From Euglena gracilis (taxonomy: Eukaryota > Euglenida > Euglenophyceae > Euglenales), in assembly GCA_039621445.1 (NCBI GenBank), contig CP154956.1, forward strand, positions 1,684,591 to 1,748,590: DNA of 64,000 bases. The letters are read 5' to 3'. Each line of letters begins with the position of its first letter. Within the stretch, counting starts at the first letter, position 1. The notes beneath the pieces are model-generated. The model ran no database searches. It saw only the letters and a program-made list of their open reading frames with translations, and was not told where the DNA came from. Of the stretch, positions 19,320 to 31,256 are shown piece after piece. Made by a program: the position numbers and the translations under genes.

Positions 19320-22300
19320 GAAGGTCCCCTTGTCGACCCAGGCCCCGGCTGGGAATGTTTTTTTTCCAAGTTGCCGTGCTTTGTTTTCCTTTGGATTTTT
19401 TGACCTCTCCCCCCCCCCTGAATGGACCCACTCAGTGACCCCTGGGGGTAGTGTACTGTGTGCGACGTTTTGCTGCTAGCAGCACCAAAGTTGGTGTGTG
19501 GCAGAATCCCATCTGCCCCTCTTGCATCGCTGTGTCCACTCATGCGCAGCTTTTGAGATGCCATGGTGAACCGGGCGCCCAATTAAGTTAAGTGGGGGTC
19601 TAAAGATTGTTGACATGGCAGGGGTAGGAAGATGTTTGCTGCTGAGTGTGATTTTTAAGCAATGTGTGTTAAATCATTTTAGCCAACAAGTTGCAGGTTT
19701 GGCATTTTCAAATGAAGATAATGGGTAAATTTCTCCTCGCTTTGAATTCCTTTGCCTATTGGCTTCTTGGCTTTCGACCGGCGTTTTGTCCAGCCAAAGC
19801 TTTTGGAGGGGATTTCGGACAGGTTGCCACATCCAAGGATTTGGGGGGCACAATTATCACCCAGGGAAATTATCAGGCTCCAACAATGGCATTTTTGCGA
19901 TTACCGATAACTACAGTTAACCCTGGACAACTTTGGATTCAGATACAAAGTGCTATTTATGGATCAGCACAAATCCCTGTGACTTTTTATAGGTCGCTGC
20001 AAAGTGACGGCCAAACTTCCCCCCATTCGACCAAAAGTGCAGGGTTTTTTGCCCAGAAATCCTGAACAAATTTGTGGCAAAGCACTTAGACGGCAGACCT
20101 CGCATTTAAGGATTTTTGTGTTGGTCTGCATATTGGCACACATTGTTCAATTCTTTACCGGGTTAGTCCAGGTTTTGAACTGCTTGTTAATTTTCACACA
20201 ATTTCCCAATGTTGACACTGGGGGAAATGCACAAATTTAGTGGTTTTGACCTTCCGAAACACCCCCAGATGAGAAATTTGCAGGGATTTACGAAAACTCC
20301 AATCCTCCCCGCCCATTTCCTGTATGACAACTGTTAGTGCCAGGTGGTGTTCCACAGGCGGTGGCAGGTCCACTCCTTTGCTTGCTTTCTGCAGCCCTGC
20401 AGCACACTGTGGGGTTTTTTTGGATCCGATTCTGAAAGGAGTGCATGTTCACATGCAAGAAATAAAAACTTTGCCACTGGTGGTTGATGAGGGGGATACA
20501 TAACACATTCTACCCCTGGGGGGAAGGTGCTGGGTTAGGTGGGCGGGTATCTCCCCGGGGGGTACCCCCCAGGGCTTTGTGGGTTCCCTGGGGGTTTGGC
20601 ATTTTTGGCCTTCTTTCAGTGCGAAGCGGGGAAAAAATATTGACCCCCAAAAGTGGGTCCCGCGGGGGTCTGGGGGGGTCTCCCCAGTGATCTTAAAAAA
20701 CTCCCTCATGGCAAATTGGCACTCACTGCACTGATGTGTAAGACTCTGATGTAAGATGTTTAAGACTCTGCACTGATGCAAGACACCCAAACAACAGCAA
20801 AATTGTGTTGCCAAATAGTGCAATCAGGATGTGATGTGGTGCCCCAGGACGTAGAGATGGAAGCAGCAACTTTGACAGATAGGTGTATAAGAGCAGGTGT
20901 CACCGCAACATGCAGGGTTCATGACACCCATTGTGTGTTTTTGGACACCTTCCAACGGCTCATCAGTTTGGGAGTTGCCGGAAAGTTTTGGGAAGTGAGA
21001 CTAAGCCAGAAAAGAGGCCCCCAATTTTTTTTTGATTTTGAGAGATTTCAAGGGTTGGTGCCCGCATTTTGTGCAAATGAACGGTGTGCAAATTTGCTGT
21101 CCAAGTGCGCAAAATGGGCCACGTCTTGGTGTGTTTGTGGAATTGTATAAGTGGTCGGTTTGCACAAATGGACGAATTGTCTGTTTGCGCATTTACACAA
21201 CCCAACCAGTTGTGCAACTTCACAAGTGTACGTAGAGGGTGCGGAGTTATTTCAACTTGAAAACCCTGAAGTGAAAGATATTTTGTACAATTTAACAAAA
21301 GAACCAGGATTCTGGGCCCCAAATTTGGGCATCAGGTATTTATTTAAAGGTTGGCAGCACCCCCCCCCCCCGGGGGGGGGGGCTGGACTTCAGCCATCCA
21401 AATTTGACTGGTGGAAATCCTAATGGACCACCTGGGGGGGTCCGCTAGCAGGGCCAGCTAGTGGAAGGTTTTTTTTTCCAGTGACCGGTACAAAGTGCCA
21501 AAAAATTTTTGAACCTCAAAAGCTTGCCCAAAATGCCTGTTTTGGCTATTTTGATATTTTTTTTTGAGCAAAATCAGTAAAAAAAAACCATTAAAAGCCT
21601 CAATTTCCAGGCGCGCAGCGCCGGAGGAAAATTTTTATCCATGCCAGGCAGCCATGAACTGCTGGTACCCCAGGGGGTCCCAGTCGCATTGTGGGTTCGA
21701 CCCCCTTGGCTTAAACAAGAAGAGGCCCCCCCGAATCCAACTTTGCTTTCCTCTTTTGCACTTCTTGCGGGAGATGGCGTTGGTAAAACATGGAAGGCCT
21801 TGGAAAGCCTACTCGAGATATAGGGGTAGGGTCAGGGTTACTTGGTTAGGGATAGGGTAGGGATGGGGCCAGATAAAGGGTAAAAGTTAGGAGCAAAAAG
21901 TATAACACTAATCACTAAGGGGTTGAGCAGTACATCTGAGAAGGTCAAACAAAATGTGAGACCCGGTTGCTGATGCCCAACAGGCCATTCCTTAAAGACC
22001 CTGGGGGTGGGGTCCACTGAGCCATTTTGCGAGACACTTGAATAAAAAGGACTAGCTAGACGCCCATTTCTAATAACCCCTGAAAATGCAGTAAAGTTAA
22101 GAACCTCAGATCTGGATCTTTTAAAGGTCGTCTTTATTATTTGTATCAGTTGTTAATATTATTTGTATCAGTCTTATTGCATGCAAAATGAAAAACCTTC
22201 CCCGGCGGAGCCAGAATCTTTCTAAGTCCTCTCCAGCAGAAAGTGTATATCCCGGGAGCTCCCAAAGGATTTACATTCTGCGTTTTTTTTGTGTGTTTTT

Positions 22301-22800
22301 TGTGTGTTTTTTTCCTTTGTGTTTTTCTTTTGCGCGGCGTTTTTTGAGCGTCCAAATCTGCGTTCCTGCCCCCCTTATGTCCTGGGTTGGTCAATTCCAT
22401 CTGCGAAGGAGTTGTTTTTAAACCTCAGACAATTTGACGTTTGAAATTTGTATCAACCTCATTTGTATTTGGATTTTTTGTTCTTTTTTTCCTTTTTGGA
22501 CAAAGGTTAATAAATCTTTTTTTCAAAAAAACCAAAGAGGAAGGCGGCTTCACTTGTGTGTTGCAAATCTGCTTGACATTCTGGTGTTTGTAATAGCTCC
22601 CTCCTCCCACGTACATACCCCCTCCTCCCACAAGCGGGGTGGAATATGCACTGTGTTTCTCCCCATTTCCCCACTTTATTGCAAATCTTTGCAGCTTTTC
22701 CTTGGATAGACTGATACACTGAAGCAAGAATTTTCTTGGATAGACTGAAACAGGAATTTGTTTTTTTTGAAATTTTTCTTTCCTTGAAGTGTATTCCTTC
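19320..22800. other. Gene-poor stretch
   Basis: C/G-run inversions lie at 20505-20690 and 21360-21385. A degenerate TTAGGG-like stretch is at about 21824-21872 (GGGTAGGGTCAGGGTT, GGTTAGGGATAGGG). TTATTTGTATCAG repeats at about 22137-22170. The plus-strand frame 19691-20065 (124 codons) is of mixed composition but unrecognised. Nothing else is supported. Confidence 0.4.
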
Positions 22801-22806
22801 TCACAT

Positions 22807-23711
22807 ATGGCATAAAGTGGAGCCCCCACAGTCGAGTGTGGGGTACTGTGGGGGCTAAGTGTGGGGGGGGGGTGTGGGGGGTAAGTGTGGGGTGACAGTG
22901 GGGGGGAGTGTGGGGGGGAGTGTGGGGTGACAGTGGGGGGGAGTGTGGGGGGGGGGGTGGGGTGACAGTGGGGGGGAGTGTGGGGGGGAGTGTGGGGTGA
23001 CAGTGGGGGGGAGTGTGGGGGGGAGTGTGGGGTGGGGTGACAGTGGGGGGGAGTGTGGGGGGCGACAGTGGGGGGCAAGTGTGGGCTGAAGTGGGACACT
23101 TCACTATTGTGCTCTGCAATAGTGAACGTTTTTGCACCGCAGACTTTTAATCATGTCGGAATTTGTATTATTTTCTTTCTGCTTGAGGTGCAAATGGTGT
23201 TCTGGTGTCTTGGGACGTGAGACACATGTCCACTACCTGGGTTTTTTGTTCACTTGCCGCTATTTTCTATCTTCGTGTTCGGAAGATAAGGATTTTGTTA
23301 TTTTGGATCTGGGGGGGGTCCGCCCCCCCCCCCCCCCCGGACGAGGCCGAAGGCCGAGTAAGTCAAAAAATGACACTCAAACGTTGGGCCACATGCAGGA
23401 ATTTGGCAATTTCCTTTTCACAGAAAAGGGAAGTGGGGGGGGGTAAGTGTGGGGTGACTGTGGGGGGGGAGTGTGGGGGGGGGGGTGGGGTGACAGTGGG
23501 GGGGAGTGGTGGGGGGGAGTGTGGGGGGGAGTGTGGGGGGGAGTGTGGGGTGACAGTGGGGGGGAGTGTGGGGGGTAAGTGTGGGGTGACAGTGGGGGGG
23601 AGTGTGGGGGGGAGTGTGGGGTGACAGTGGGGGGAGTGTGGGGTACCCCACAGTACTGTGGGGGTACCCCACAGTACTGTGGGGTACTGTGGGGGCTCCA
23701 CTTTACGCCAT
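22807..23711. mobile_element. 905-bp element with 26-bp terminal inverted repeats
   Basis: The ends ATGGC(A/G)TAAAGTGGAGCC at 22807-22832 and its complement at 23686-23711 match over 26 bp with one mismatch. The subterminal zones (about 22850-23090 and 23430-23700) are minisatellites of GTGGGGTGACAGTGGGGGG-type units in the same orientation; the right one ends in two GTACCCCACAGTACTGTGG palindromes. The centre (about 23100-23420) holds a further C15/G run foldback. No transposase is visible. TA precedes the left end, but TC follows the right. Confidence 0.7.
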
Positions 23712-23964
23712 CTCTCGCAGTTGTTCACCTGCCGTACATATTTTCCCCCTGTCCCGGCTGTGGTGGGGAAGTGGTGCCGCCGGTTTCACCCCCCACCCCC
23801 TTGTTTCAGACCATACGGTGGTGGCCGCTGGGGGGGGGGGGCAGATTATGTCTTTCTGTCCTTCTGCTTTGTTGGCTAATTGCAGAAGCAGCCGTGCGCT
23901 GTCAGCCAAAGTACTTCTTGCTTCTCTGGATGGCCTACCACCTGAGCAGCGCTCCCAGCCCATA

Positions 23965-24275
23965 CCTACCCCCCCCCCCCTGGGAAACTGTCATGCCCGA
24001 AAACCTGTCAGGGTCCCGCCCGGGAAACTATCAGGGTCCCCGGTACCGGCCAACCTGTCAGTATAGGAAGTTGTCAGGGTCCCCGGTACCGGCCAACCTG
24101 TCAGGGTCATTTTTCATTGACTTTCCCTTGAAATGCCCTACCCGGGAAACTGTCAGGGTCCCGCCCGGGAAACTGTCAGGGTCCCTGGTACTGGCCAACC
24201 TCTCAGTATAGGAAGTTGTCAGGGTCCCCGGTACTGGCCAACCTGTCAGGTGACAGTTTCCCGGGGGGGGGTAGG
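23965..24275. mobile_element. 311-bp C-run/G-run element, GGGAAACTGTCA signature
   Basis: CCTACC-C-run-TGGGAAACTGTCA at the left and TGACAGTTTCCC-G-run-TAGG at the right, with TA on both sides (23963-23964, 24276-24277). The interior repeats AACCTGTCAGGGTC and GGGAAACTGTCAGGGTCC several times in two halves of about 125 bp. A relative lies at 55756-56252. Confidence 0.7.
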
Positions 24276-24279
24276 TATG

Positions 24280-25880
24280 TTTTCACGCCTAAACCTGAAG
24301 GGGTTGGTAAAGCATGTCCAAAGTCCATCAATACCATTTCGGTCTGCATGTGTTTAGAACAAAAGAAAAAACCAAGGAGGGAATGAACAAAAATGCTACG
24401 CAATATCTTCCAAACTTTCTCAGTCTGGGAGCTTTTCACAATTTGGAAGCTCTCTGCTTCAAAGAAGAAAGCTCAAAAAAATGCAGCATCATGAATATTT
24501 ATGTATTTATGAATATCATAAATATTTATTTCAGATGGTGAACTTTTTTGGCCCCAAAACCTGCCAGAAACGTCCCTTTTTGACAATTGCTGGTTTTCGG
24601 AACAAAACCAGAAATCCAAAAAAAACACACCAAAAACCCAATTCCTTGGCGCGCAGTGTGCAGAATTGAATTCTGCATTTTTTTTCCCAGTCGGGGCCCC
24701 CAGGATACCCCCCCAGGGGGGGGCCTGGCCAGTGTGCCTGTTTTCTGGTGGCGAGGAACTTGCCAGCTCATGGACCCCTGGGGTCCTTAAGCAACAGCAT
24801 GTTCCTGTGGTGGTGGCCCAGAACGCTGTTGGTGACACATTGCTCGCTGCGCACTCGCCCACCGTGCTGCCACGGCAGTGCCCGTCATTGCCAGGTTGCC
24901 TTTGGGGACTTGTGACGACCATCCCTTGGCTAAGGTGGGCCTCCTATCACCCCCCCCCCCCTCCCCCCCCGGCTTATTGGCCCCTGGTTTTGTCAGGTTA
25001 ATATGACACAGCAAAGGGCAAAGCAGCATGACTGCTGGTACTCAGGATGCCCTGTGCTTCAAATTTTGTTGTCAGCATCGGTGCCCCACAGATTTATTGT
25101 CTTCTTTGGGCAGGGGGATAACAAACAGTTCCTCAGAATCAGTAATTAACCCCTACTCGCTACATTTATGCTTTTTATCCCCCCCCTTTTTACCTCGACC
25201 CCCCATTTATAATAACCCCCTTTCCAGAAAAAAAAAAGGACAATTTGTACCGACCACCTGATTTTATGATTCTAATGATTCCAATCCCGCCAGGTTTATT
25301 CGTTTTTTTTTTGGTTGAAGAACACACCATTCCATAACGAGGCGGCACTGCACAACACAGAGGATGCAAGAGTTGGTGTTGAAAGGGAAGCTGGAGTTGG
25401 GCATCGAACCCAGAGGCCTTTGCTGCAACGGCAGGGACTGGTCAGCATCATGCCTCTGTGGGCCTCCTGGTACCGAAACATCCTTATTTATCTCATATGT
25501 AGGTTTTCTCACGCAGAATAGCCTCTATTTATGTGCTTCGTTGTCGCTCTCTTGGCATCTGTTCTGCTTGTTTCAGTTTGAAGCTTATTTTTTTGTTTTC
25601 TTGGATGTTTTTCTTTCATTATTGCAGCCCCCCCCCCCCCAGTTGGCGTTTGCTGTTTGGTTTTGCACGCAACAACCCGACTCAGCCGAAAATGGGCAGT
25701 CTCCGCACTTCACACTTGGAAAGGTAGCCACAGCAACGCCAGTGTTCCCCGGGGGCGTGGGCCTGCCCGCGCCTCCGGGCAGCCTTCCGTCGGGATGTCC
25801 GTTCGCCGATGGCGGGCTCTCCTGCAGGAAACGCGGCAAAGCCTCTCTGGTCAGGCATCGGTGGACTCGATCGATATGTG
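24280..25880. other. No gene recognised
   Basis: An AT-rich palindromic patch is at 24486-24535, and C-runs are at 24950-24970. Plus-strand frames at 25364-26029 are open, but cross C-runs and carry no motif. Confidence 0.35.
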
Positions 25881-25884
25881 TTAC

Positions 25885-26420
25885 TGGGTACCCCCTCCCC
25901 CGGGACAGAGCTCAGGAATGCATTCCGCTGGAGCTACATCGATCAACACGCATCACTGGGTGTGCACTTAGGGTTCGATGTAAGGAGGGCGTACGGGGTT
26001 TCGGTGTGGGGTGTCCCCCCCCTGCCTGAACTGGAGGATGGGTCTGACCACCCCCCCCCCCCCCCCCTGCCAAGGCGGCCCGGACTGACCCGGGGGGGGG
26101 GGGGTATCCACCCCCCCCCAAAAAGGTTAAAATTTTCTTTCCAGCGCTTTGAACTGGAAATTTTGGGCGTTTTGTAATTTTTTTTTGCCCAAAAAGTGCC
26201 TAAACGACGCTTTTGGCCGCTTTTGCCCGTCCCTTTGCACCAAGTCACCCAGACCGCGCCACTGTATAGGAGAGGGGGTGCCACCCCCCCCCCCCAGCAC
26301 CGGAGGACCGGAGGGGGGGGTTCCTCCCCCACCTGCCCTGAATCGAACCCCGCCCCCTGGTCAGAACTCAGGTATTCGATCAGTGCGCGTCGCTGGGTAT
26401 GCACTCCAATTCGTTGTTTT
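25885..26420. repeat. Two related repeat units with a possible Pol III B box
   Basis: Segments at 25905-25970 and 26360-26405 share (A)GAxCTCAGG ... ATCGATCA.... CGC(A/G)TC(A/G)CTGGGT(G/A)TGCACT. On the minus strand the second contains GGGGTTCGATTC (about 26335-26350), close to the Pol III B-box consensus, with TACCCAGCGACG about 50 bases upstream as a weak A box. This suggests a tRNA-derived SINE; no cloverleaf can be drawn. Between them, C/G-runs at 26050-26115 and 26280-26330. Confidence 0.3.
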
Positions 26421-26760
26421 TTTCGGCTGAACACGTGCCTGCTGGGAACTTTACAACCAGTGAATACGGCTCTGCCGCTTCGCCTACCTGGAGTGGTGCA
26501 GCATCCAGTCATGATTTTAACTTCTTCCAATTCTTCCAGCATTGCGGGCACGGATGCAGCAGTGGTATGAAAGTGAATTGCAACGGCTCAGTACCTGTTG
26601 GGCCGGAAAAGTGAAATTCAGCTTAAAGGCATCCAGATGAGAAGCTGTGGCGACCTGGAGGTTAAATATGCTGTTTTTTGTCGTAGTGTTATGTCGTAAT
26701 TGTACAGTAATGCATAGTATATGAAAGTTTTCCATGCACACTGTTTGTCAAAAGACACAC

Positions 26761-27286
26761 AGTGGTGAAGGTGTGTGCACATCGGCACAGGCCTGCCCTG
26801 TGTAGAATTGCCACACTCGGCCCTGGCTCTGTTGGTGTGCATTGTGCAAAATTGAGGACAGTGGGTGCAGACTTTTCCCAATTCTGGCCCCTCTCTGTTG
26901 CAAAACAAACCCAGCCCCAGGCAAGCGGGCCAGACGGTACACACAGCGGTGCGCAGCACTGGACCTCCCCATTAAACAATTCGTGGTAGCAACCCCTGTC
27001 AACGCAAGCCGAGGGGCAGTTGCTTTGACCAGGTGCCCATTTTGGGACGCCCAAGTCATTGCCCCTCAGCTTGCGTTGACTTTAAAGCAGGGTCCGTGCG
27101 ACTCACCTCCGCGTGCACCGTCCCCCCGGCTGCCTGAGGCTGGGTTTGGTTTGCATCTTGGAGGGGGGGCCAGAACAGGGAAAAGTCTGCTCCCGCAAGG
27201 CTGGCACCACAGCAGAGCTGCCCTTTGGCAATGGTGTGTGTGAGCGGGGGCTGTGCCAGTGTACACACACCATCACCACAGCCCAC
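26761..27286. mobile_element. Foldback element, arms of about 240 bp
   Basis: The left arm, from GTGGTGAAGGTGTGTGCAC to CGCAAGCCGAGGGGCA (27017), and the right arm, from TGCCCCTCAGCTTGCG (27059) to the CACACACCATCACCAC end, are imperfect inverse copies with a loop of about 40 bases. Shared stretches include GCAGACTTTTCCC and CAAACCCAGCC. No ORF of note. Target duplication not found. Confidence 0.7.
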
Positions 27287-27289
27287 AGG

Positions 27290-28234
27290 CCAGCAGAGAC
27301 TTTGGGGCCAGTGGTTGGGGGTGACCGACATAATTTTCAGCTGCGCACTGTTTAATGTATTGTTGCAAATTTAATTAGTAATATTCGCTGTGTGTCCTAT
27401 CCCTCTCTCCACTGATAATGCCCAACACTCCAGCTCCATTCCCTGGGCGATGAGTCCAGTCCGCTTCTGGGAGGGTCTCCGCCGAGTGAATCCCAATGTG
27501 TCCATCTCCCAGAGCCCGGAGCATTCAAGGCCACGCTGGAGGGTACAGGCGTGCACGATGTTCCACAATAATGTACACGATCTGCCAATCCGCATTGGTG
27601 AATTGAATGGAAGCATGAGGACACTTACTCAGTGCCCAGTTCCTTTTTGGGCGCACTTTTCTGCGGTAGCCGGTTGTGGGACTGGCACCCCTGGCTTTTC
27701 AATTTTAGCCGCCGGTTCTTCCATTTAAGTGAAATGGAAGATGGAATATGTATAGATGCAACAGCGTTAGATGTATGCATTGTGTGTTGCAAGGTTTTGT
27801 CCTCTGCCTTCCCCCTCTTGTAAGTGCCGCTCCCAAGTCTTTTTTTCTGCCCACACATGGCTTTGGCCCCAGCGTCTCCTTGGGGATTGGGTGTCGGGGA
27901 TGCCCCACGACGTGGATCTGAGTGGCCAGGGACTGTGCCCTTGCTTGTCCTCCCCCTGCCCAGTTGGATGTTCAAGGGAGACTGATGCGGCTCCACATCT
28001 GTGTTTTCATTTATCGTTCACTTTTTTCCACCGCCCAAACGCCAGAAAACTTGCCTTTTGGTGGCTGTGGGGCGTGCGATATGGCTCAATAATTGGGGTA
28101 TCACGGGGTGGGGGGGGGTCCTTTGAAGGCAGAGAAAACGAAACTGTCATTGAATCCGTCACCAGTCAAAAAATCTTCTTGCTCCTGTTTTTTTGAGGAA
28201 ACAAAATGTGTCAAGGTCAGGCTTTTTTTTTTGG
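27290..28234. other. No complete gene; short conserved-looking frame
   Basis: The plus strand at about 27900-27945 reads HDVDLSGQGLC, resembling YDVDLRGQGWVC at about 60685-60720. Frames at 27390-27728 are unrecognised. Confidence 0.3.
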
Positions 28235-28490
28235 CGGGTGCCTACCCCACCTCGGGGGTGGGGGCAGGCACCCCATAGCACACCCCTGCCGACCCCCCGC
28301 CGGGGTGGTGGGGTTTCGGGGGTAGGTTGGGCAGGCACCCCTGTCCTGCGACCGATCCCGTTTTTTTTTTACCCCTTTGACAAGGACCCACCCGACCCTG
28401 GGCTCCCTCGGACTGCCCCCCGCCCCCCCCGGGGTGTGCCTGCTATGGGCAGGCACCCTATAGCACCCACCCAACCCCCTCCCCCGGGTC
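28235..28490. mobile_element. Foldback element with GGGCAGGCACC palindromes
   Basis: GGGGGCAGGCACCCCATAGC near the left and TGCCTGCTATGGGCAGGCAC near the right, separated by C/G-runs. The same motif organisation occurs at 46385-46600, 49995-50265 and 59605-59830. Confidence 0.5.
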
Positions 28491-28494
28491 GGTG

Positions 28495-29165
28495 AAAGAA
28501 AGCCTGATAAAGGTTATCAGAAAATGCAAACCCCACAGAAATGATTGGCATCCGCCCGGGTGATCAACCCCTTGTCCCCGAGAAATTGGTCATCGGCAAA
28601 GTAGCCTCAAGCCACACAGGCCGCCCCGAAAACAGAGCCGAAACAGTGTCACACTCACAGCAGTCTGTAGCATAACGGCTCCAGTGCTCCCCTAGGCACT
28701 GGATGGGGGGATACCAGGCTCCTTTTTGACTTGGGAAGGTAGCAGGGTGTGAGAGCCCCCCCCCCCCCTGTTTGGATTGAGCCAAAATCTTAATTTAAAT
28801 AATGGCCGAAGATGATGGGGAAAATGGAAGTTGTGAGGGACTTTCTTTGAGAAACCCCTGAAAAATTTCATCCCAACCCCATAATTTTTGACAGTCCAAA
28901 AGTTGAATAAATGGGTTGTTTGGTTTTCTCCCCCCCCTGGATGGGCATTTTTGTGAACCCCCCTCTGCGCATGCGGCTGCTTGTGGTGCCCTCTTCTGGC
29001 CCGGTGCCATTTTCCACCTCTGGCCCTTTTTGTCTGTGTGCGCGCGAGGGGGGTACCCATGGCTTGGCGGGACTGACGTTGTTCCCTGCACCAGCCACCT
29101 CACTCCACTTTCTTCAGGACCCCGCCCCTGCGGGCACATGCCAACCTGGGTGGGCGTGGGACCCC
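28495..29165. other. No gene recognised
   Basis: Contains a C10 run at about 28757-28769. A segment at 28995-29050 (CTTCTGGCCCGGTGCC, then CCTCTGGCCCTTTTTG) resembles 36370-36425, so it is repeated DNA. Confidence 0.4.
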
Positions 29166-29169
29166 CCCC

Positions 29170-29330
29170 CCAGTTGCACTAAGGCGTCTTGTCTGGTTAT
29201 GGCCGGCGGTAGCTTCGCTTCCGGCCCAACTTGTGTGGTGAGCGGCCAGTGACCCCTTACACCAGTGCTCTTGCGTTGTGAGCAACACTGGTGTAATTAC
29301 AGCGCTGTGGGGACCCCCCCCCCAAGTCGG
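29170..29330 (+). repeat. R1 interspersed repeat, copy 2
   Basis: Matches 38705-38865 over about 160 bp (GGCCGGCG ... TCGCTTC ... GGCCAGTGACCCCTTACACC; then CTGGTGTAAT and GCGCTGTGGGGAC). It matches 16983-17055 inverted over its first 70 bp. Each can be read as an (A)G..FASGP.C peptide in one frame; whether it is coding or only repeated DNA is unclear. Confidence 0.6.
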
Positions 29331-29544
29331 AAAAAGAAGCCTGGGGGACATTATCCCGGGCGTGCAGCCCAGCACGGGTGCCAAAGAAGATGGGGCCGGA
29401 GTGGAATGGGCCCCCCCTGCCGCCGGCTTCCAGCCGGCCGCCCTGCCGCAGCTGCAGGAGGTGCTGCTGAGCTGGGGCCTGCCCCGGCCACGCGTCCAGC
29501 GCCTCCAGCGGCCAGGACCCCGCGGAAACCGGTGGGGGGGGTGA
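29278..29544 (+). CDS. Coding-like island with LLSWGLPxPRVQRLQRP motif
   Basis: The last ~45 codons before the stop at 29542-29544 have strong GC3 bias (CTG, CAG, GAG, GTC, CGC) and read LPQLQEVLLSWGLPRPRVQR. An independent island at 61520-61753 encodes LPRLQELLLSWGLPPPRVQR with many silent differences, which favours real coding descent. The protein family is not recognised. The upstream part crosses a C-run and is probably not exon. Likely one exon, or a pseudo-exon, of a multi-copy gene. Confidence 0.4.
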   Translation: MSNTGVITALWGPPPQVGKRSLGDIIPGVQPSTGAKEDGAGVEWAPPAAGFQPAALPQLQEVLLSWGLPRPRVQRLQRPGPRGNRWGG

Positions 29545-29549
29545 GACAT

Positions 29550-30860
29550 GGCTCAAACCCTCTCACGTGACGAGGGGTATCCCCCATTCCACCGATTGTG
29601 GCCACACCCTTCCTTGTTGAGGCATTGTGTCTGATGATTCCACTGTGTCTGCGCACGCGCGTGTGTGTCGTTGGCGTGTCGACGTGTGTTGTGTATTTTC
29701 ACACATCCACTTCCCCAGTTCTCTTGAAGACGGCTCCTGTTGTTGCTATCTGCTGGAACTGCACCCTCCGGCCTGCCCTCGGCCTGGACCATCCTCCACT
29801 GGGCTCAGCACTGGATGGGCTGTTCCAATCCCCCACACAAACACAAACACAAACAGTTTTTTCACAATTTTTTTGCCTTTGGATTTTGGCCAATTTTTTT
29901 TTTTGCATTTTTAAAAATGTTGGGGTTGAATTTTTTACATTTTTTTTAACTTTTTCTCTACTTATTATCTGCTGGGAAATGATTTTGACTGAGGAAATTT
30001 TGTATTTTAAACCTAATTTTTCCCGATACCAACCCTTTTTGTCATTTTCCCCTGATTTTTTTGGCCCAACAAACTTCAGATTTTTAGAATCAACCTGCTC
30101 CCAATATTATAAAATTGTGTTTTTTTGACGTTATTCTGACATCTGGGCCCCCCAAACATATAAAATGGATCAAAGTTATTCGACCCAGATGCGTCCCCCC
30201 ATTGTGCTGGTATCAGCTGCGTTCGGGGTGTCGAGGTACGTTCTCGGCAAGTCCAATGCCTCTGCTGCGGTCCCCTCAACAGGGTTACACAGCAGGGGGG
30301 TATTCCTGTCCTGAACGAAGTGTATAATATTTTTTAAAAAAAGTCTCCATAATGCTAGGAACGTTCCATGCAATGCAACCTTTACAATGTAGACCCCACT
30401 GATCTTTTGGTTTTCATCAGGATGTCAACACCCTTTGGGGGTGGGGCAATTTATTTGGCAAATCAGAGTTCCAGCTTGAAAACCTATGAATTTTCTATTC
30501 CATACCGCCCTTTTATTTTTGCTGTGTGTTTTTTTTCACAGTTGCAACATTTACCTCGTGCCTCTGTGGCACAAAAATCTGTGGATTTTCAAAACATTAG
30601 TGTGCTCATGACCTCGTGATTTTTCAGAAAGATTCATCATTTTCCCGTTGTCCCTTGTGAGGAGGGGAGCAAAGTTTTCTGCCTTCCCTACTGCAAAGTT
30701 AGGCCAATGGCATAGTGTTAGTCCTCCAAGGCCGCCCTCTCCAGCCGGCACCTTGTGGGGGGGGGGGGGCAGGGTATAAGGAAGTCTGTTGCAGGCTCCC
30801 ACCCATAAGTCGCACCCACCATCCCAGCTTTGTCCGTGGAATAAAGTGCGTCCAAAGTGC
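29550..30860. other. No gene recognised
   Basis: CACAAACACAAACACAAAC at 29836-29855, then a T-rich stretch to about 30130. Could be intronic if the flanking islands belong to genes. A G12 run is near 30758-30769. Confidence 0.35.
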
Positions 30861-30863
30861 AAG

Positions 30864-31071
30864 TACGTGTGGTGTGGTGTCGTGCGAGACTCCATCCACT
30901 CCTGCGCGCGGCCCGGCTCTTCTACTTCGGGGTCACGTACCCCACGCTGCACCACTTGCTGGAGGCCAGCTACGAGACCTGGGCTCGGACCATCCCCGGC
31001 ATGGTGTGGTACAGCAGATACCCCAGCCTCTGGTGGGCCCTCAAGCGTCCTCTCGAGGCTGATGGTTCTGA

Positions 31072-31075
<4 letters not shown>
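30864..31075 (+). CDS. GC3-rich exon-like island, possibly glycosyltransferase N-terminal region
   Basis: The frame is open from 30845 to TGA at 31073-31075. From 30899 it uses C/G-ending codons heavily and reads ARLFYFGVTYPTLHHLLEAS, then YETWARTIPGMVWYSRYPSL. The pattern of a hydrophobic strand, a histidine-rich turn, ETWAR and WYS resembles the start of Fringe/C1GALT-type (GT31) catalytic domains, where a TW follows the first helix and a WYSD-like strand comes next. Possible donors are GTGGGC at 31032 or GTTCTG near 31064. No complete gene is shown; it may be a pseudo-exon. Family assignment is an inference. Confidence 0.4.
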
Positions 31076-31109
<34 letters not shown>

Positions 31110-31112
31110 TAC

Positions 31113-31151
<39 letters not shown>

Positions 31152-31160
31152 TATATATAT
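31073..31160. repeat. (AT)n microsatellite
   Basis: TA/AT repeats with ATAC interruptions directly after the exon-like island. Confidence 0.95.
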
Positions 31161-31256
31161 CATCAAATGGGCATGACAACACTTTTGCCCTGTTGAGCAA
31201 TGGGATGCTTTTTTTCCTTTTTCGTTTGATGGTCGTTCTTTCCAGAAAATTCTCAA

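Noticed and set aside
22425-23624. CRISPR-like repeats in the GTGGGGTGACAGTG arrays
   Set aside because: Units are contiguous, variable in length and lack unique spacers; the host is eukaryotic.
25385-25480. tRNA gene on the minus strand (GGGTTCGATGCCC)
   Set aside because: A T-arm-like stretch is present, but no acceptor or anticodon stem can be drawn.
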